A stretch of DNA of 64,000 bases from Halichondria panicea (GCF_963675165.1 NC_087390.1:6168319-6232318), one strand, 5' to 3'; shown: positions 10,741 through 22,890, counted from the first letter of the stretch. Notes: generated by a model from the sequence alone, not told the origin. Program-made: numbers and translations.

Positions 10741-12340
10741 GGGGGGGGGATTTAGGATAGTAAGGTGGGCTTACCACTAACACTTAGTGGGTGGCTCCTT
10801 ACTATCCTGGTGTCCTTTATGCTTTTCTCTTTTGACGGAATGGTAGAGACAAACAATTAACACTAGCTTATGTTTTTAATTGCAGATGCACACAGTCAGA
10901 CTGGCTTAATTAATTACAAATCTTATTGGGAGAAAGCCTCAATCTAAGCCATGTTGCAAGGGTCTAGACTAGAATAGATTCAAGCCTTTCCGTGGCATAT
11001 TAGTTACATATAGATTGATGGAACTGTGACAGTATACTTATATATGTTCTAGACAATGAGCTCACAATAGCCTACACAATAGCCTTAAGGGACAACAACC
11101 TGCATGTGGGTTACTTAATTCCAACTTCCTCACAGATGTACAGTGTGATAATTACTCTGAAACATGATCTCATGTCCCTACAGCGTACAATATTGATGAG
11201 GTTTCCCAAAAGAATAAAGGGAGTGGTTTCCAGTCTAGAGTAGACAAGATACAGAAACAGGTTTACCACTACCCCCCACAACTAGAACACTAACGACCCC
11301 TTCCAATAGCTAGAGCACTAATGACCCCCTCCCATAGCTAGAGCACTAATGACCCCCTCCCATAGCTAGACACTAACGACGCCCACAACTAGAACACTAA
11401 CGACCCCCACAGTTAGAGCACTAACGACCCCCACAACTAGAACACTAACGACCCCCCACAGTTAGAGCACTAACGACCCCCACAACTAGAACACTAACGA
11501 CCCCCCACAGTTAGAGCACTAACGACCCCCACAACTAGAACACTAACGACCCCCCACAGTTAGAGCACTAACGACCCCCCACAGTAGAGCACTAATGACC
11601 CCCACAACTAGAACACTAATGACCCCCCACAGTTAGAGCACTAACGACCCCCCACAGTTAGAGCACTAACGACCCCCACAACTAGAACACTAACGACCCC
11701 CCACAGTTAGAGCACTAACGACCCCCCCACACAGGTTGCCAGTACGTGGAAGTGAGTTGGTGGGAGAGCACAGTTCACTTGAGTATTTACACGATGACGA
11801 TGCTATTTATCAGGCTAAGATACATGTCGGTATTTTAATACCGATAGAATACATACGCAAGCGAGGTATACGGTAGTGTGCACGTGTGTGTGTGTGTGTG
11901 TTGTGTTCAAGGATCAATGAAGTGCAAGTAAGAGTTCTATAGGCTTCTAGCCACGTTTCTTGGATTTTGATACGTGGATTTGCAAAATAATACTTCGTTC
12001 TTGAGTTATGCCTACTTGGAATGCCATTGCAGCCTTTTCAGGAGTGCGTAGAAAACTTGTCCATGGAGTGTTGCTACTCTACTTAGTATAGTTAGCTCTG
12101 CACTAGAACGCTAGCTATTGGTAGCTGCATAAGAGAAGAGAGCTGCTAATTTTAGACTTTGAACTTTTGTCTGGCATCCTTTATAGCAACAATTATGGTC
12201 GACTTTTTGAGTTTCCCTGCAAAATTAATGCAAAAAATGTTCATCATGATATCATGTGTGTATTAACAATAGCTAGTAGCTTTATATTATGTAGCTATGA
12301 CACATCCACCAAGGCATCAGCACCCGCGGTGCTTTCATTT
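10741..12340. other. Intergenic region, no gene seen
   Basis: It contains a short foldback at about 10752-10808 (GGATAGTAAGG and CCTTACTATCC arms), a minisatellite at 11275-11735 and a short TG run near 11883. No splice-consistent coding exon was found. Confidence 0.5.
11275..11735. repeat. Minisatellite, about 22-24-bp unit
   Basis: About 20 tandem copies of a unit close to ACAGTTAGAGCACTAACGAC plus a run of C. Two subtypes alternate, 'ACAGTTAGAGCACTAACG' and 'ACAACTAGAACACTAACG', giving a dimeric higher-order period of about 46 bp through most of the array. The 5' end has more divergent copies (CCATAGCTAGAGCACTAATG). Confidence 0.9.
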
Positions 12341-12344
12341 TGGA

Positions 12345-12640
12345 TACCGTATATCTTCTAATTTATCGGACACTTCTGGACACTCATTAGTTGTTCTAAT
12401 ACAACGGACAGGACACTCCGGTGCTTTAATATTACATTTGTTCTACGTAAATATCCGGACAATACCTTGAAAAGTTGAGTTACATTCACTTAGAGTGCTG
12501 CAGTTAGATAGCTTTGAGTAGCTAGTTTTAGATAGCTAGTGCAACTATTCAGTCGCACACTGTTCTATTAAACTTAGCTAGCTCGCATGCAGTTGCATGC
12601 TTGTTCTAAACTCCATAAAAATCTGTTGCATTACATTTCA
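12345..12640. mobile_element. Truncated copy of foldback element family C
   Basis: Starts ACCGTATATCTTCTAATTTATC and runs through a segment strongly similar to 36460-36800 (shared CTTTAATATTACATTTGTTCT and GTGCTGCAGTTAGATAGCTT). The right inverted end present in the 36-kb copy is missing here. The truncation point lies just before the second NAA20 copy. Confidence 0.7.
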
Positions 12641-13440
12641 TTAGAGTGGCGCTGTGATTTCAATAATGCCTCTGCATGCACACACTACACAGGTGGCCAG
12701 AGTACTTCCAAGTGGCTGAGTCCCCCACTGGCAAGATAATGGGCTATGTTATGGGCAAGTCAGAGGCCCGAATTAATTGGCATGGTCATGTGACTGCTAT
12801 CTCCATGGGCGAGGAGCATCGCCGACTCGGAGTTGCCGGGAAACTAATAAAATTTCTGGAGGATGTCTCAGAACGTAAAAAGTGCTATTTCGTCAATCTG
12901 TTTGTCCGAGTTTTAAACGTGGTTGCCGTGGCAATGTACAAGAAGATGGGCTATGTGGTGTACCGAACCATGTCAGACTACTATTAGTGATGTCACTTCC
13001 GGATTTTTTTTCAATATTTTTTCTCCTTATAATTGAAGCCAAAAGTGGCACAATTACTGATCACGTTGTCGCCAGTGCAGCAAACAGATTTTACTTTTCA
13101 TACGGTTATATAGGTAAGAGAACATGCTAAGCTTGATTTTTTACTTAGTTTCTATCGAAAATGTACCACTATAGTCGCATTTTATAGGTCTCAAATCTTG
13201 CAACAAGTAGAAATCAATATTTAATATTGTTTAGCTGTGACTGGTAAAATTGAAGAAATTACAATTGTTTTAGCGTTGTTTTAAGTGTTGCTATGAGTAT
13301 TACAAAAATCTATGCCACTTCAGCTGCTGCAGTGAGGGAATAATTGACTCAATGGCAGAGGGAAGTGACAGAGTGAGTTCTGTACAGCTATGTAAGAGTC
13401 TTCCCCCAGTACAGTACGGGCATAGATGGGGATTTACTAG

Positions 13441-13737
13441 TTGGGCGGAGCCCGACCGTCCCTGACGGGAGGTCGGGTTGCAAGCCTATCTGGGATTTGT
13501 TCTAGTGGCGCCCTATCAGATTGCAGCATTTTTCACGTGGCTTGGTTACACTTCCGCTTGCATCTAGTTGCAAAACCGCATGCAGTATATTGCTGTGCCA
13601 TCCTGTGGTTTACACGTCATCAAGTCGGTTAACACCCACTTGAGAATAATATTCATAGCAGTACTATAATGCGCAGAACAAATTCCAGATAGGCTTGCAA
13701 CCCGACCTCCCGTCAGGGACAGTCGGGCTCCGCCCAA
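13441..13737. mobile_element. 297-bp foldback element nested in the transposon
   Basis: The left arm (about 13441-13503, beginning TTGGGCGGAGCCCGACCG) and right arm (about 13677-13737) are near-perfect inverse complements over roughly 60 bp, with one visible mismatch in the first 25. CTAG flanks each side (13437-13440, 13738-13741). Because CTAG is itself palindromic it may be a target duplication or part of the repeat. The arms are GC-rich, unlike their surroundings. Confidence 0.8.
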
Positions 13738-14696
13738 CTAGGGATTTACAACATACATAATTTAACTGTGCCACATTTGGGCGCAACCTCGATGTCAAAT
13801 CCCCGTGTATAAGTGCAATGATCAGTAGTTAATGCGCATGCGCAATTATGTCAAATCAATTTCCCTGTCTCTGGGACAAAGTTCAAGATCACATCCCCAC
13901 CTATGGCCTCACTTATACACATACTGGGGGATCGAGGTGGGGCTTACCATTGATAGGTGCAAAAGCGCAAACATTTTATGTACGGTAGGGAAGATCAATT
14001 CTGAGCAAGGAGTAATTTTTGAATGTATCTGACCGGATGTGAACATGTCCAGTCGATTGGAATCTGTGCCTGAGCCACGCCTACTATAATAATATTTTGG
14101 TGTCGTCTATTTATGCTTATACTGTAACAGTAGGTAACTGATCTTATCAGCTGGATCCTAACTAGAGCTTGTCGTACACTACATTTGATGATATTGTAAT
14201 TATGTGCTTGTCAAACTCATTCCCCACCTCCCCCATACCAGGGTAAATTTGGCAAACGAGGCAAGTGAACTATTATTGGCGATTTTTAATTTGATGATCA
14301 TGCTGCATGGCATTATTGATCTTGTACGACTGATTAGCGATTTTTAATTATGGCGACCCTCACCTTGATTCGATAAATCACCAAAATTTATTCGCTGCCA
14401 AATTTACCTAGTCACATGATTTATTCTCTTACCTTTGCATGGGCATGTTATCTGGTCGAATCCCCTGGTAGCCCCTATTGTACAACATAGGGGCTGTGTG
14501 CATGTATATGATGCGAAAAACCTTGTACTGCTTGTACTGCGGATGATTGTACCCCATGTGTGTATCACGTGATCTGCAAGTAACCTTTGTACCCAAATCT
14601 AACTCTCTACCGGTAGAGAAGCGTCTATTCCCCACCTATTTCCGGAGGTGGGGCATTAGTTAAAACAAGTACATTATTCTATGCTTATTATACTCT

Positions 14697-17466
14697 ATGC
14701 AGAACACTAACACATCTCTTGGACCTGAGTGTCAAGCAAATGGAATCAGTGCGTCAATGCTCTTGTCATATGTGCCACGAATTGACGATAAGCAACAGTT
14801 ACCACAAGTCCCAGTATCGATCAAACTAATTTTCGAATTGGAAATGTTCAAGGATCAAAACCCCGGGTGTACGTTTTGAACATTTTATGGGTGGATTCAA
14901 AGTTTGTTTGGAGAAACATGGCCTGAAGAAAACCCACCAAATTTACAAGCATTTACCAAAAGTGTTGAGCGTTTGAAAGCAAAATTGGCTAAACTCAAGA
15001 AGCAGCACTCGAGCTCTGACAAGGAAGTTGCTATATCTGGATTTCTCAGGGAAAACTATACTCTCCCCAAGTTTGGTGTCCAAAGGGGCCGAGTACTGCA
15101 TTTTAGTCCAGTGAAACAGATCGTTGTAGAGGAAGGAAAGGAAGATAAGGCTGGTGCTAAGAAAAACATGAAAACTCGTGAATATCAACAAAAACTATAT
15201 GCTATTACTCGAAATACTAATAAAAGAATAAGACGTCGCGATCAAATCATTGAAGATCAAAAATTCTGACGAAATTGTAACGTTTGAAAAGGGAAAATAT
15301 ACTGATGACGTTCGAGCATGTATATATGAATTGCTTTCGCTTAACGTTGGTGTCCGGAATATTACACCTGCAATTAATTGTGTTCTCAAAAATTTGGCAA
15401 AAAATAGGCTATCGGTCGCTTACCCAGCTATGGTCTTATGTGCCAAATGATTATCGAATCACTTACTATTGTCCAAGCGCAAATGGGTGAAACACTTTCT
15501 AAAACAGAGTCATTCAGTACTTTACAAACTGATGGTACTACAAAATTTGGAGAACATTATGGCACATATGACGTCCGAGTTAACGAATCAGAAACTGTAT
15601 ACACTCTTGGTATGCGACATGTTTTCTCTGGAACAGCGAAAAACACTTTAGAAACTTTTAAAGAGATTTTAGAAGATATTGATAGTGTACAGCTTGCCCT
15701 TGGAAAAGAGTGTGCATCATCAAAGATTGCTAAGATTAAGAATACAATGTCTGATAGACACTCTGCTGAAAAACTTTTTAATGAACTACTGGAAAACTAC
15801 AGGGCAGATATTTTGCCTTCTGTGGCAGAGAATTGGATTGATTTGACAGCAATTGAAAAAGATCAACTAACGTGTATGAACAATTTTTTCTGTGGTCTGC
15901 ACTATGTGGTAGGTTTAGCTGAAGGTACCGAAGAAGTTCTGAAGCAATGGGAGAGTCAATCCTTATCAACAGAAATATCAGGTCCATCAGGTACACAGAG
16001 GCTTGTTTGCACCGCATGCAAAGCATTCCATCACAGAGGGTCTCAACAATGCGGAAGCTCTGTATAATTTCGTACCTATTTACGAAAGCTAGGAATCACT
16101 ATAATACCTTTGGCCCACTTCGTTGGAAATCGCTTCAACATTCTGTTTTACGACGCAGCTGGAGTAATTTTCTTACGAAAGCACATGGATGACTTCATTG
16201 AGAGTGCTCATGGAAAGGAAGCTAACCGACTGTTACGAGCTGTGTTATCTGACCTTAGGAATCCAATATATATCAGTGGTTGTAGAGCGCTCGGATTAAT
16301 TGATAAGATCGTCACCGGTCCACTTTGGAGAAAGCTACAAGAATCTTCAATATCAGTGCTAAAAATGGGTGCTGTTTATTGTGAGCTGAAGGAAAGATTT
16401 GAATTGTGGAGTAATGATGCACATGATGTAGTCGATGGAAGTGCTCGCCTTGCAAATGCGTGTAAGGTGCATATAGATGAAGTATGGGATACTCTGACTC
16501 AGTCACATGGAACAGAATCTGATGCCAAGACACAAGAAGTCCTGCAATTACTTTTTGCCGCTTTTTCGATAACGACAGGAAGGATGCTTATTGACCATCT
16601 CCCTGGAGGAAAGTACCACAGTGACAATGTTACTGGTACAGGGTTAGTGGAAGAAACCGCCACTGTTCCTACAACGAATGTTGATCCAGAAAGAGATTTC
16701 GCTGTGTTGGACAGAATGTTATGGGAAAAGCCGAATGCTTCTACTGTGGCCCTGGAATCCTTCATTTTGTATTAGCATAATAGGACAACACATTGGTTGG
16801 AGCAGCAATCAAGTCACGACAAAGAAAAACTCTTTCAAATGGCACGTACTCTTGCTCCATCAATTAGAGAAAAATTCAAATTAAGAACCCTCGAAATTCT
16901 AAAACAACGTGAAGAATCACTAGCAAAGAAGCAACAAGCAATTGCAGCTAAACAGGCCCGCATTATAAGAGAGAAAGAAAAGCTTACAAAAGATGTTGAG
17001 CAAGTGGGGCTGTGGTTAAATAGAGGAGATATAGGACGAGGCCTTAAAACTGTGAAGAATAAAACTGAAAATAACACGGTTGCTAAAGCTACAGATAAAC
17101 TTTCGTCATAAAGTCCTTGGCCAGACACATTCTGATATATCTGTCTTCAGATTTTCACAAAGTGGAAGGCAATTCACTAACGATGAACTAAAAGATAATT
17201 TACACCAACTACTTCCTACAGAGAATGATGATAGTTCTCCAACCAAAGCATCGTTAGATGACATAGTTAAACAACCACAGTTACTCATTGGACTAAGAAT
17301 TAAACATCGATTCGAGGAAGATGGACAAATGATATGGTTTTTGGGCACCGTTAAACACTTTTGCGCTCAGAGTAAAATGTTTACTGTTTTGTACGATGAT
17401 GAACTAGAGACTTGTAACTTTTCACTTCTTGACGATATTATAAGTGGAGATCTATTGATTCTTTGA
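14697..17466 (+). pseudogene. Degenerate transposase-like gene with C-terminal coil and Tudor-like module
   Basis: A long coding relic, interrupted by in-frame stops at 14877-14879, 16065-16067 and 16773-16775 and by frameshifts near 15265, 15440 and 17105. Reading across these gives a protein of roughly 900 residues. Visible parts are a basic coiled segment (14904-15269), a central region with TLQTDGTTKFGEHYGTYDV, MSDRHSAEKLFNELLENY and PLAHFVGNRFNILFYDAAG, and a C-terminal region with PERDFAVLDRMLWEKPNA and ALESFILY that resembles the hAT dimerisation region. These are followed by a lysine/glutamate-rich coil (about 16860-17010) and a last module (17270-17460) with IWFLGTVKHF and FTVLYDDELETCNF, Tudor-like in pattern. 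I recall similar unnamed proteins from cnidarian genomes but cannot name the superfamily with certainty. The element is dead in this copy. Confidence 0.7.
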
Positions 17467-18340
17467 TATTATTTTCGTAATTATGACAATATTAAAATGT
17501 ACAATTTATGATTGAGGTCCTCTGAGAGTCTGGTGTTATGGCTGTATATACTGAGCTTTGATGCTTGCATGATCTGATACATGCTTAATTTGTTTACCAG
17601 TTCTTACGAGAGATGGGTAAAACCACATAAATACTTCTGGACATTCCCCCTTGACTGTATTCATAATTATACTGATGTATGATGTAAACACATTTTTGAT
17701 AATTCCAAAATTTCTAGTCACATTGTATACACACTACACAGGTACTAAAGTTTAATGGTGGTTTTGTAGGTTCCATACTAATAGTGGATTTTTTTTTTTT
17801 AATAGTGGATTTAATTTTTGGACAAATTAATTTTTGTGCCATATGTCACGTGCCCGTGTACAATAAATTTGGAGAATTCATTGCAGAGAAAATAGACAGT
17901 ATAGCTCGCTTGTCCAGAGAATGTGCTTATATAATATTATATATATATCATTATGTAGCTAAGGAACAGATCTATCTTATTTTAGTACTCAAAAGCAGTA
18001 AAATTTATGTTTTCAAAATCTTCTGACATCACTACTACTATACTGGAATGAGCAATGAAGATGCTTATGACATGAGGAGAGCTCTGAGTTGGGACGTCGA
18101 TAAGATATTAGAAAGGGAACCGACTCAAGAGGAGATAGCTGAGCTAGAGGACACTTGAGAAGCCATTACTGAATCAAACAATTTATGCATTTGTACTATT
18201 TATCGAGTTTTAGTGCCATTATTATTTTACGTGGATCCAAATTTCAACGATTTTCTGAATTCTGATTTTCAAAGATAGTGCTATACCTTCCAAATATTAT
18301 CACAGAACTTCCAATAGTGAAATTTGTTGCAAAATGGGGG

Positions 18341-18470
18341 TGGGGCTGCTTGACCTGTAAAAAAGGGGTGGAGCTGCTTGAAGCAAACACACACTTCACT
18401 GCATTGGAGCTAGCCGTTTAAAGTATACACAACCTCCACGTACTGTATTCTACCAGCCAGCAAAAGAAAG
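18341..18470 (+). promoter_or_regulatory. Duplicated NAA20-type promoter module and leader exon
   Basis: 18341-18384 carries the module TGGGGCTGCTTGACCTG, an A/G-rich run, then GGAGCTGCTTGAA. 18441-18470 is the NAA20 leader (ACTGTATTCTACCAGCCAGC, ending AAAG followed by GTATAT donor). No NAA20 exon 1 follows; the next coding exon on this strand belongs to the ZU5/death-domain gene at 19097. The module recurs at 25011-25050 and 26515-26557. Confidence 0.65.
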
Positions 18471-19096
18471 GTATATAAAAGCACAAGCTGTATTGTTTAT
18501 TGTTTATTGTACTGTGAAACTGCTCAGTATTGATCTAGCCAGCATGCATGTTTGGATTGATGTGCTTTAGGACTACTCTGGAGTCTCTATACAGTATATA
18601 GATAGATTCTAACTATCTAGATCTAACTAGCTATTCAGTGATAGTACTATGTACTTATTGTAGCAGAGGTCAGCTAGTAGATCTATACGTTAATTAACAT
18701 GAATTTAATCGACCAACATGCAGCCACCTATATTATACTGATGACCTCGTTGCCACCACACACTACCCAGAGGACCTCGGATTCCGCATATAGTTCGCCA
18801 AAATATGCTGTTTGGCCATCGGTGGAAAGGCCCTCTACTGGTATTATTGCATCATTTTTATTGACATTGCATAATTCATGCCAATTAGTAGTAATACGCC
18901 TCGTGCTATTAAGGCTTGCCAGTGCTTGTTATGAGTGCTACTAATCCCTTATTGCACGAGTAACCATACTATATTGATTTCTAATCGTGTATGATGAAGT
19001 GACAGATATTGCACGCCGTCAATGACAACGTGCAATTACTGGACCGGATGTGATGACCCATTATCAGTATTCTGCATGTTCTAATTTTATTCACAG

Positions 19097-22000
19097 ATGC
19101 AGACCTCCCAGGTGTTGAGGTATTAGCTCGCACTATCATCACTGTCACCAACTCACCCCAAACCTTTGACTGGGATTATGGGTTCAAGCTCATCATACCT
19201 CAGGGCTCCCTGCCAGCTGGTGTTGACAAGTGTCAACTAGTCATCGTGGCCAGTGTAGCTGGACAGTACCAGTTTCCTGACAATCTCCAGTTGGTCAGCG
19301 GTGTCTTCTGGATACGTCCTCTTCCCTTGTGTCAATTCCAACAGCAACTGACAGTCGAGATACAGCACTGTGTCAAGATAACCAGCTCCACCAAGCTCTC
19401 ATTTGTGAGAGCACATTGCTCCCAGGAGAGTCTGCCCTACACATTCAATCACCTCAAAAGTCGTGGTTCATTCACTGAGCACAGCTCGTACGGTTCACTG
19501 GAGCTGAACCACTTCAGTGGACTAGCTGTGGCAGGAGAGAATGTGGATGATAAATGGTACATTGCCAGCCTTTATTATCAGCGAAGCGATCCTCGGACAT
19601 TGGACATCCATTTCGTCATCACATGGGATACTTGCACCCACATCCATGTAGGTCCAATGTTAACATACTGTAATTAAGACCTCTAATTAGATATGCGAAA
19701 CCCTCGAGCTTAGGTAATTTTCTGACCTCTAAAAGTAGCGACAGCTGCGTTGACTTAATGTCGCGTCTTAAATGGAGGTAAATGTAACCACATCCTAGCC
19801 TCGATTCTATAGCCCACTGGAAAATACACATTTTTAAGCGACTAGAAATTGAGGCAAGTAGACCCTTATAAATACAACCCTCTAAATATGCGACACCAGG
19901 TCTTCAACATTGTTTTCAATCTCCAAAAGAAACGACCTCTGGCTTCGTAATTATTTTTTAAAAAGTGTTGCCTTAATTAGGGTATTACATGTATAGTGCT
20001 AAATTTTCGAGGGGGCTTAATTTTCACTATTGTGGTGGGTTAGCAATCCTCCATCCTCCACGAAAATTAGGTCCACGAAATACTTATTAGCTAACGGAAG
20101 ACACAACGTCATATGATAAAATAGCGCGAAATTTATTCAAAGAAATGCATTTAAATAACTTGACAAATTCTCGCTATACGGTATCAAGAGTTTGTTAGTT
20201 TATTAGGAATGACGACGGTATCTACTGTAGAGCTATATATATATAAAGCCTATTTATCTATTATTTCAGGCAACTAAGAAGCACTTTAAAGAGATTGGAG
20301 CAAAAGAAAGGTCACACTTGGAGGTAGAATTCATGAAAAACAAAATAACTCTGGACATTCCAATGAACGGTGGTGTAACCATTGGAGCGTGGGATCTTAT
20401 ACCAACCGTCACTCCATGCGTAAGTTGATCTGTGCATGTCATTGAATGGTGAACACTGTATCACAATAATTATATACATGTCATGCAAGAGTACACATAT
20501 ACATATACCGGGAAATGTTCGTACACGCACAATTATAATCAGGTATATTGACCATCCTGGGTCACTGTATTGATTTCCCAGGCATGTACAACAGTATAGA
20601 CAATCCTTTACTACACAATGAGCAATAATTTAGTATGATCACATGCAGATAAGTCGGAGTACGGTGGATGCATTCCAACCTGGTAGAAAGATTAGATCTC
20701 GACGATTGAAAGCTACCTTAACACGAGACCTTGGAGTGGAGGTCCCTGCTTGCTCCTACTTGGTCACCCTGGATGGTGCTAATGAACCAAACCAGATGCA
20801 GATTGAAATCGATAGATACCTTCCTCGTAAATCAAAGCAATCTACTTCTGATGTCTCAATACCAATGAACCAAGTTCCACCAAGTTGGACTTTAGTAGCA
20901 CCCTCGGTCCCAATTTGTAAGTTATCTTAATATAATTCAACTGGTAACTTTATTCTAATCAGTACCTCGGGCCCCAATGCTCCATTCGTCGACCCAGTGG
21001 AGGCAGCCTCTATACCCTACACCAAAATTCTCTTACGGTTAGTTGTTTGCAATTATAAGCGAAACTTATAATTATTTCCCTTACAGGGTACCCGTCGACC
21101 AATCCTCCATATGCACCAGCTCCTTATCAGCAGTTCCAAGGTATTGCACCTATACTTGTTGTCTTCCATTTTGTGCATTACAGATTTTGGTGATCTGAGT
21201 GACTCACCAAGATCAGTTGTCTTTTCGTCAAAAAATACATCCTTATATGCATGCACGTTGAGCAAAAATCTTAGCTGAAAAGTTCACTGTATATTCTCGT
21301 TAGAGGTGATCATGATCAATGTGTTTCACTGAAATCTTGGAAGTATTTTGTCAGGTGACCCATCATAATTATTATAAGCATGCATCCACTTTACATACCG
21401 TGTACTTGTCATTATCATTTATTCTGTACAGAGTTTCCCCCGTCCCTCCTGTCAGTGGAGCAGTCCCACACTTCTCTCACTCGCTCCTCTGCTATGCCCC
21501 CTCCACCCCCTCACTGGAATACTTGGCTACAACAATGGAGTCACACAGGTACGTACAGTATTGATGTTGTGATCATGTACGTATACAACATGGTGAAAGA
21601 GTTGAAGGTATATAAAGCATTTTGTGTGAAGTAACATAATTTATTGTCATGCACACCACTGCTTCCACAACCTTCATGCACATCACATGACACCTATATA
21701 GGTGCCTCAGCTAGTGGAGGGTGGAGTGATGCACTGAACATAGCTGGGCCAAGCTCTGGTAAGATAAAGGATTATTGATTGAGGCTTGTGATTTCATTTC
21801 CATTCAGGCTCACTACGATCCATGGGCATCACTCTAGACCAACTAGTGAGCCGTGTTGGCATTGACAAGGACCTGCTCGATAAAGAATGCTCCGATGGCC
21901 ACCTCAAAAGAATATCGTTTCGCCTTCCCGACTGGCTGACGTATGCCAATGCCCTGGGGTTCACTGAGCCAGAGACACGAGACATAACAGATAACCCTCA

Positions 22001-22160
22001 ACTGTCAAACAGCACTCATGCAATGAAGGCTCTTAGAGTACTGGAGAAGTGGCATCGGCGACACGCCTTCAATGCAACCTATCATTATCTCATTAATGTG
22101 TGTCTGGAGTTGGGTCATGTTACCATTGCTACGGAGATTTGCAAAATGGTCAAAGGTTAG
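19097..22160 (+). CDS. ZU5 and death-domain protein
   Basis: Nine exons join in frame: 19097-19647, 20270-20419, 20649-20916, 20963-21037, 21087-21140, 21432-21548, 21702-21758, 21808-22160, all with GT/AG borders; the 5' end is open, so at least one upstream exon (in the 18.5-19.1 kb interval or earlier) was not identified. The first exon encodes a ZU5 domain: FKLIIPQGSLPAGV, then GQYQFPDNLQLVSGVFWIRP and LTVEIQHCVKI are the domain's signature strands. A linker rich in Pro/Ser/Gln follows. The last exon encodes an alpha-helical death-domain-like region (LPDWLTYANALGFTEPETRD, ALRVLEKWHRRHAFNATYHYL). ZU5 plus death domain occurs in UNC5, ankyrins and PIDD and in sponge signalling proteins; a role as an adaptor in cell-death or innate signalling is inferred. 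It lies between two remnants of an NAA20 copy. Confidence 0.85.
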
Positions 22161-22224
22161 TCTTATTACATAAAAATAGTTACTTCCAATAGAACGCATT
22201 CCACATGCAGAGGGACCACCCCCC

Positions 22225-22260
22225 CCCCACCATCAGTGGCGGATCCAGGGGAGATCCAAA
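22225..22260. mobile_element. Possible hAT-like terminal repeat remnant
   Basis: CAGTGGCGGATCCAGGGG follows a C-rich run. CAGTGGCGGATCCAGG-type ends are common on hAT elements in invertebrate genomes (recall). No matching opposite end was found nearby, so this is a solo remnant at most. Confidence 0.3.
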
Positions 22261-22439
22261 GGAGAAAAGGAACCCCACTTTAACTCAAAGTGTTAGAATT
22301 GATTTTTAGCAATCTATACAGTCATTTTACAGTCATGTTTCACCTATTCTACTTATGTAGTAATCTCAACAATATTAATACCTGCATGCATGTAGTTCAC
22401 TCTAGAACAAATAGCTAAAAAAGTGAGTGGCAGCTTCTA

Positions 22440-22890
22440 CCAGACAGTCACAGTGACACTGTGAGATTATACATGGAGAAGCCGTAACTTATGTTGCAAA
22501 CGTCTGATTAAAAAAAAGTGTGCTTAGATCATTAATCTATTTCGGGCCCAAATTGCGGAAAAAAGCATGGGTTTTCAGAGGCCATAACTTGTGTTGCGAA
22601 TGTCCGATTTTTTAAGATTTAGCTGATATAGTTTGGCATGCACGTTTGCATTGAGCTGAGTTATTTAGTTAAATTCTTGGCAAGCCCTATAGACTTTATA
22701 GTACCATAATAATTATATCGAACCATGTCAGACTACTATACTGGAATGAGCAATGAAGATGCTTATGACATGAGGAGAGCTCTGAGTTGGGACGTCGATA
22801 AGATATCGGAAAGGGAACCAACTCAAGAGGAGATAGCTGAGCTAGAGGACACTTGAGAAGCCATTACTGAATCAAACAATTCATGCATTT
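22440..22890 (+). pseudogene. NAA20 copy 3: intron and exon-2 tail remnant
   Basis: 22440-22690 matches the intron of copy 4 (GAGATTATACATG and a segment ending TTGAGCTGAGTTATT). 22720-22856 is the 3' third of NAA20 exon 2, from CGAACCATGTCAGACTACTA to the normal TGA, followed by the conserved 3' flank. The 5' part of exon 2 and all of exon 1 are missing. Its intact CAGACTACTATACTGG is the pre-insertion sequence that proves the transposon boundaries in copy 2. Confidence 0.85.

Larger units (their letters stand above)
12985..18034 (+). mobile_element. 5,050-bp DNA transposon with TIRs and TSD, hAT-like
   Basis: The left end is TAGTGATGTCA and the right end is its exact reverse complement TGACATCACTA (11 bp). 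CTACTAT flanks both sides (12978-12984 and 18035-18041). Removing the element and one CTACTAT restores the uninterrupted NAA20 sequence seen in copies 1 and 3, so the boundaries are unusually secure. The duplication could be read as 7 or 8 bp because a flanking A is shared. Ends beginning TAGTG and a 7-8-bp duplication fit hAT-type elements; this is an inference. Inside are a 297-bp foldback element (13441-13737) and a broken transposase-like gene (about 14697-17466). Flanking the gene are long AT-rich non-coding arms. Confidence 0.9.
12650..18160 (+). pseudogene. NAA20 copy 2, exon 2 only, split by a transposon
   Basis: 12650-12697 corresponds to the end of the NAA20 intron (CACACACTACACAG acceptor), followed by exon 2 at 12698-12984. 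It breaks off after the codons for TMSDYY. Coding resumes at 18042 with the next residues (TGMSNEDAYDMRRALSWDVD) and reaches the normal stop at about 18158. Between them lies the 5,050-bp transposon. Exon 1 is absent, and a small in-frame deletion replaces the ARNNKSSDW segment by ARINW. The presence of intron sequence shows DNA-level duplication rather than retroposition. Without exon 1 and with the insertion, this copy should not make a NatB subunit. Confidence 0.85.

Noticed and set aside
12882-13130. Frame running from NAA20 copy 2 into the transposon
   Set aside because: Out of frame with NAA20 and crosses the transposon boundary at 12985; not a gene.
18699-18944. 81-codon frame beginning MNLIDQHAATY
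   Set aside because: Composition is not coding-like, and it does not join the ZU5 frame by any visible splice site. Left as unassigned sequence.
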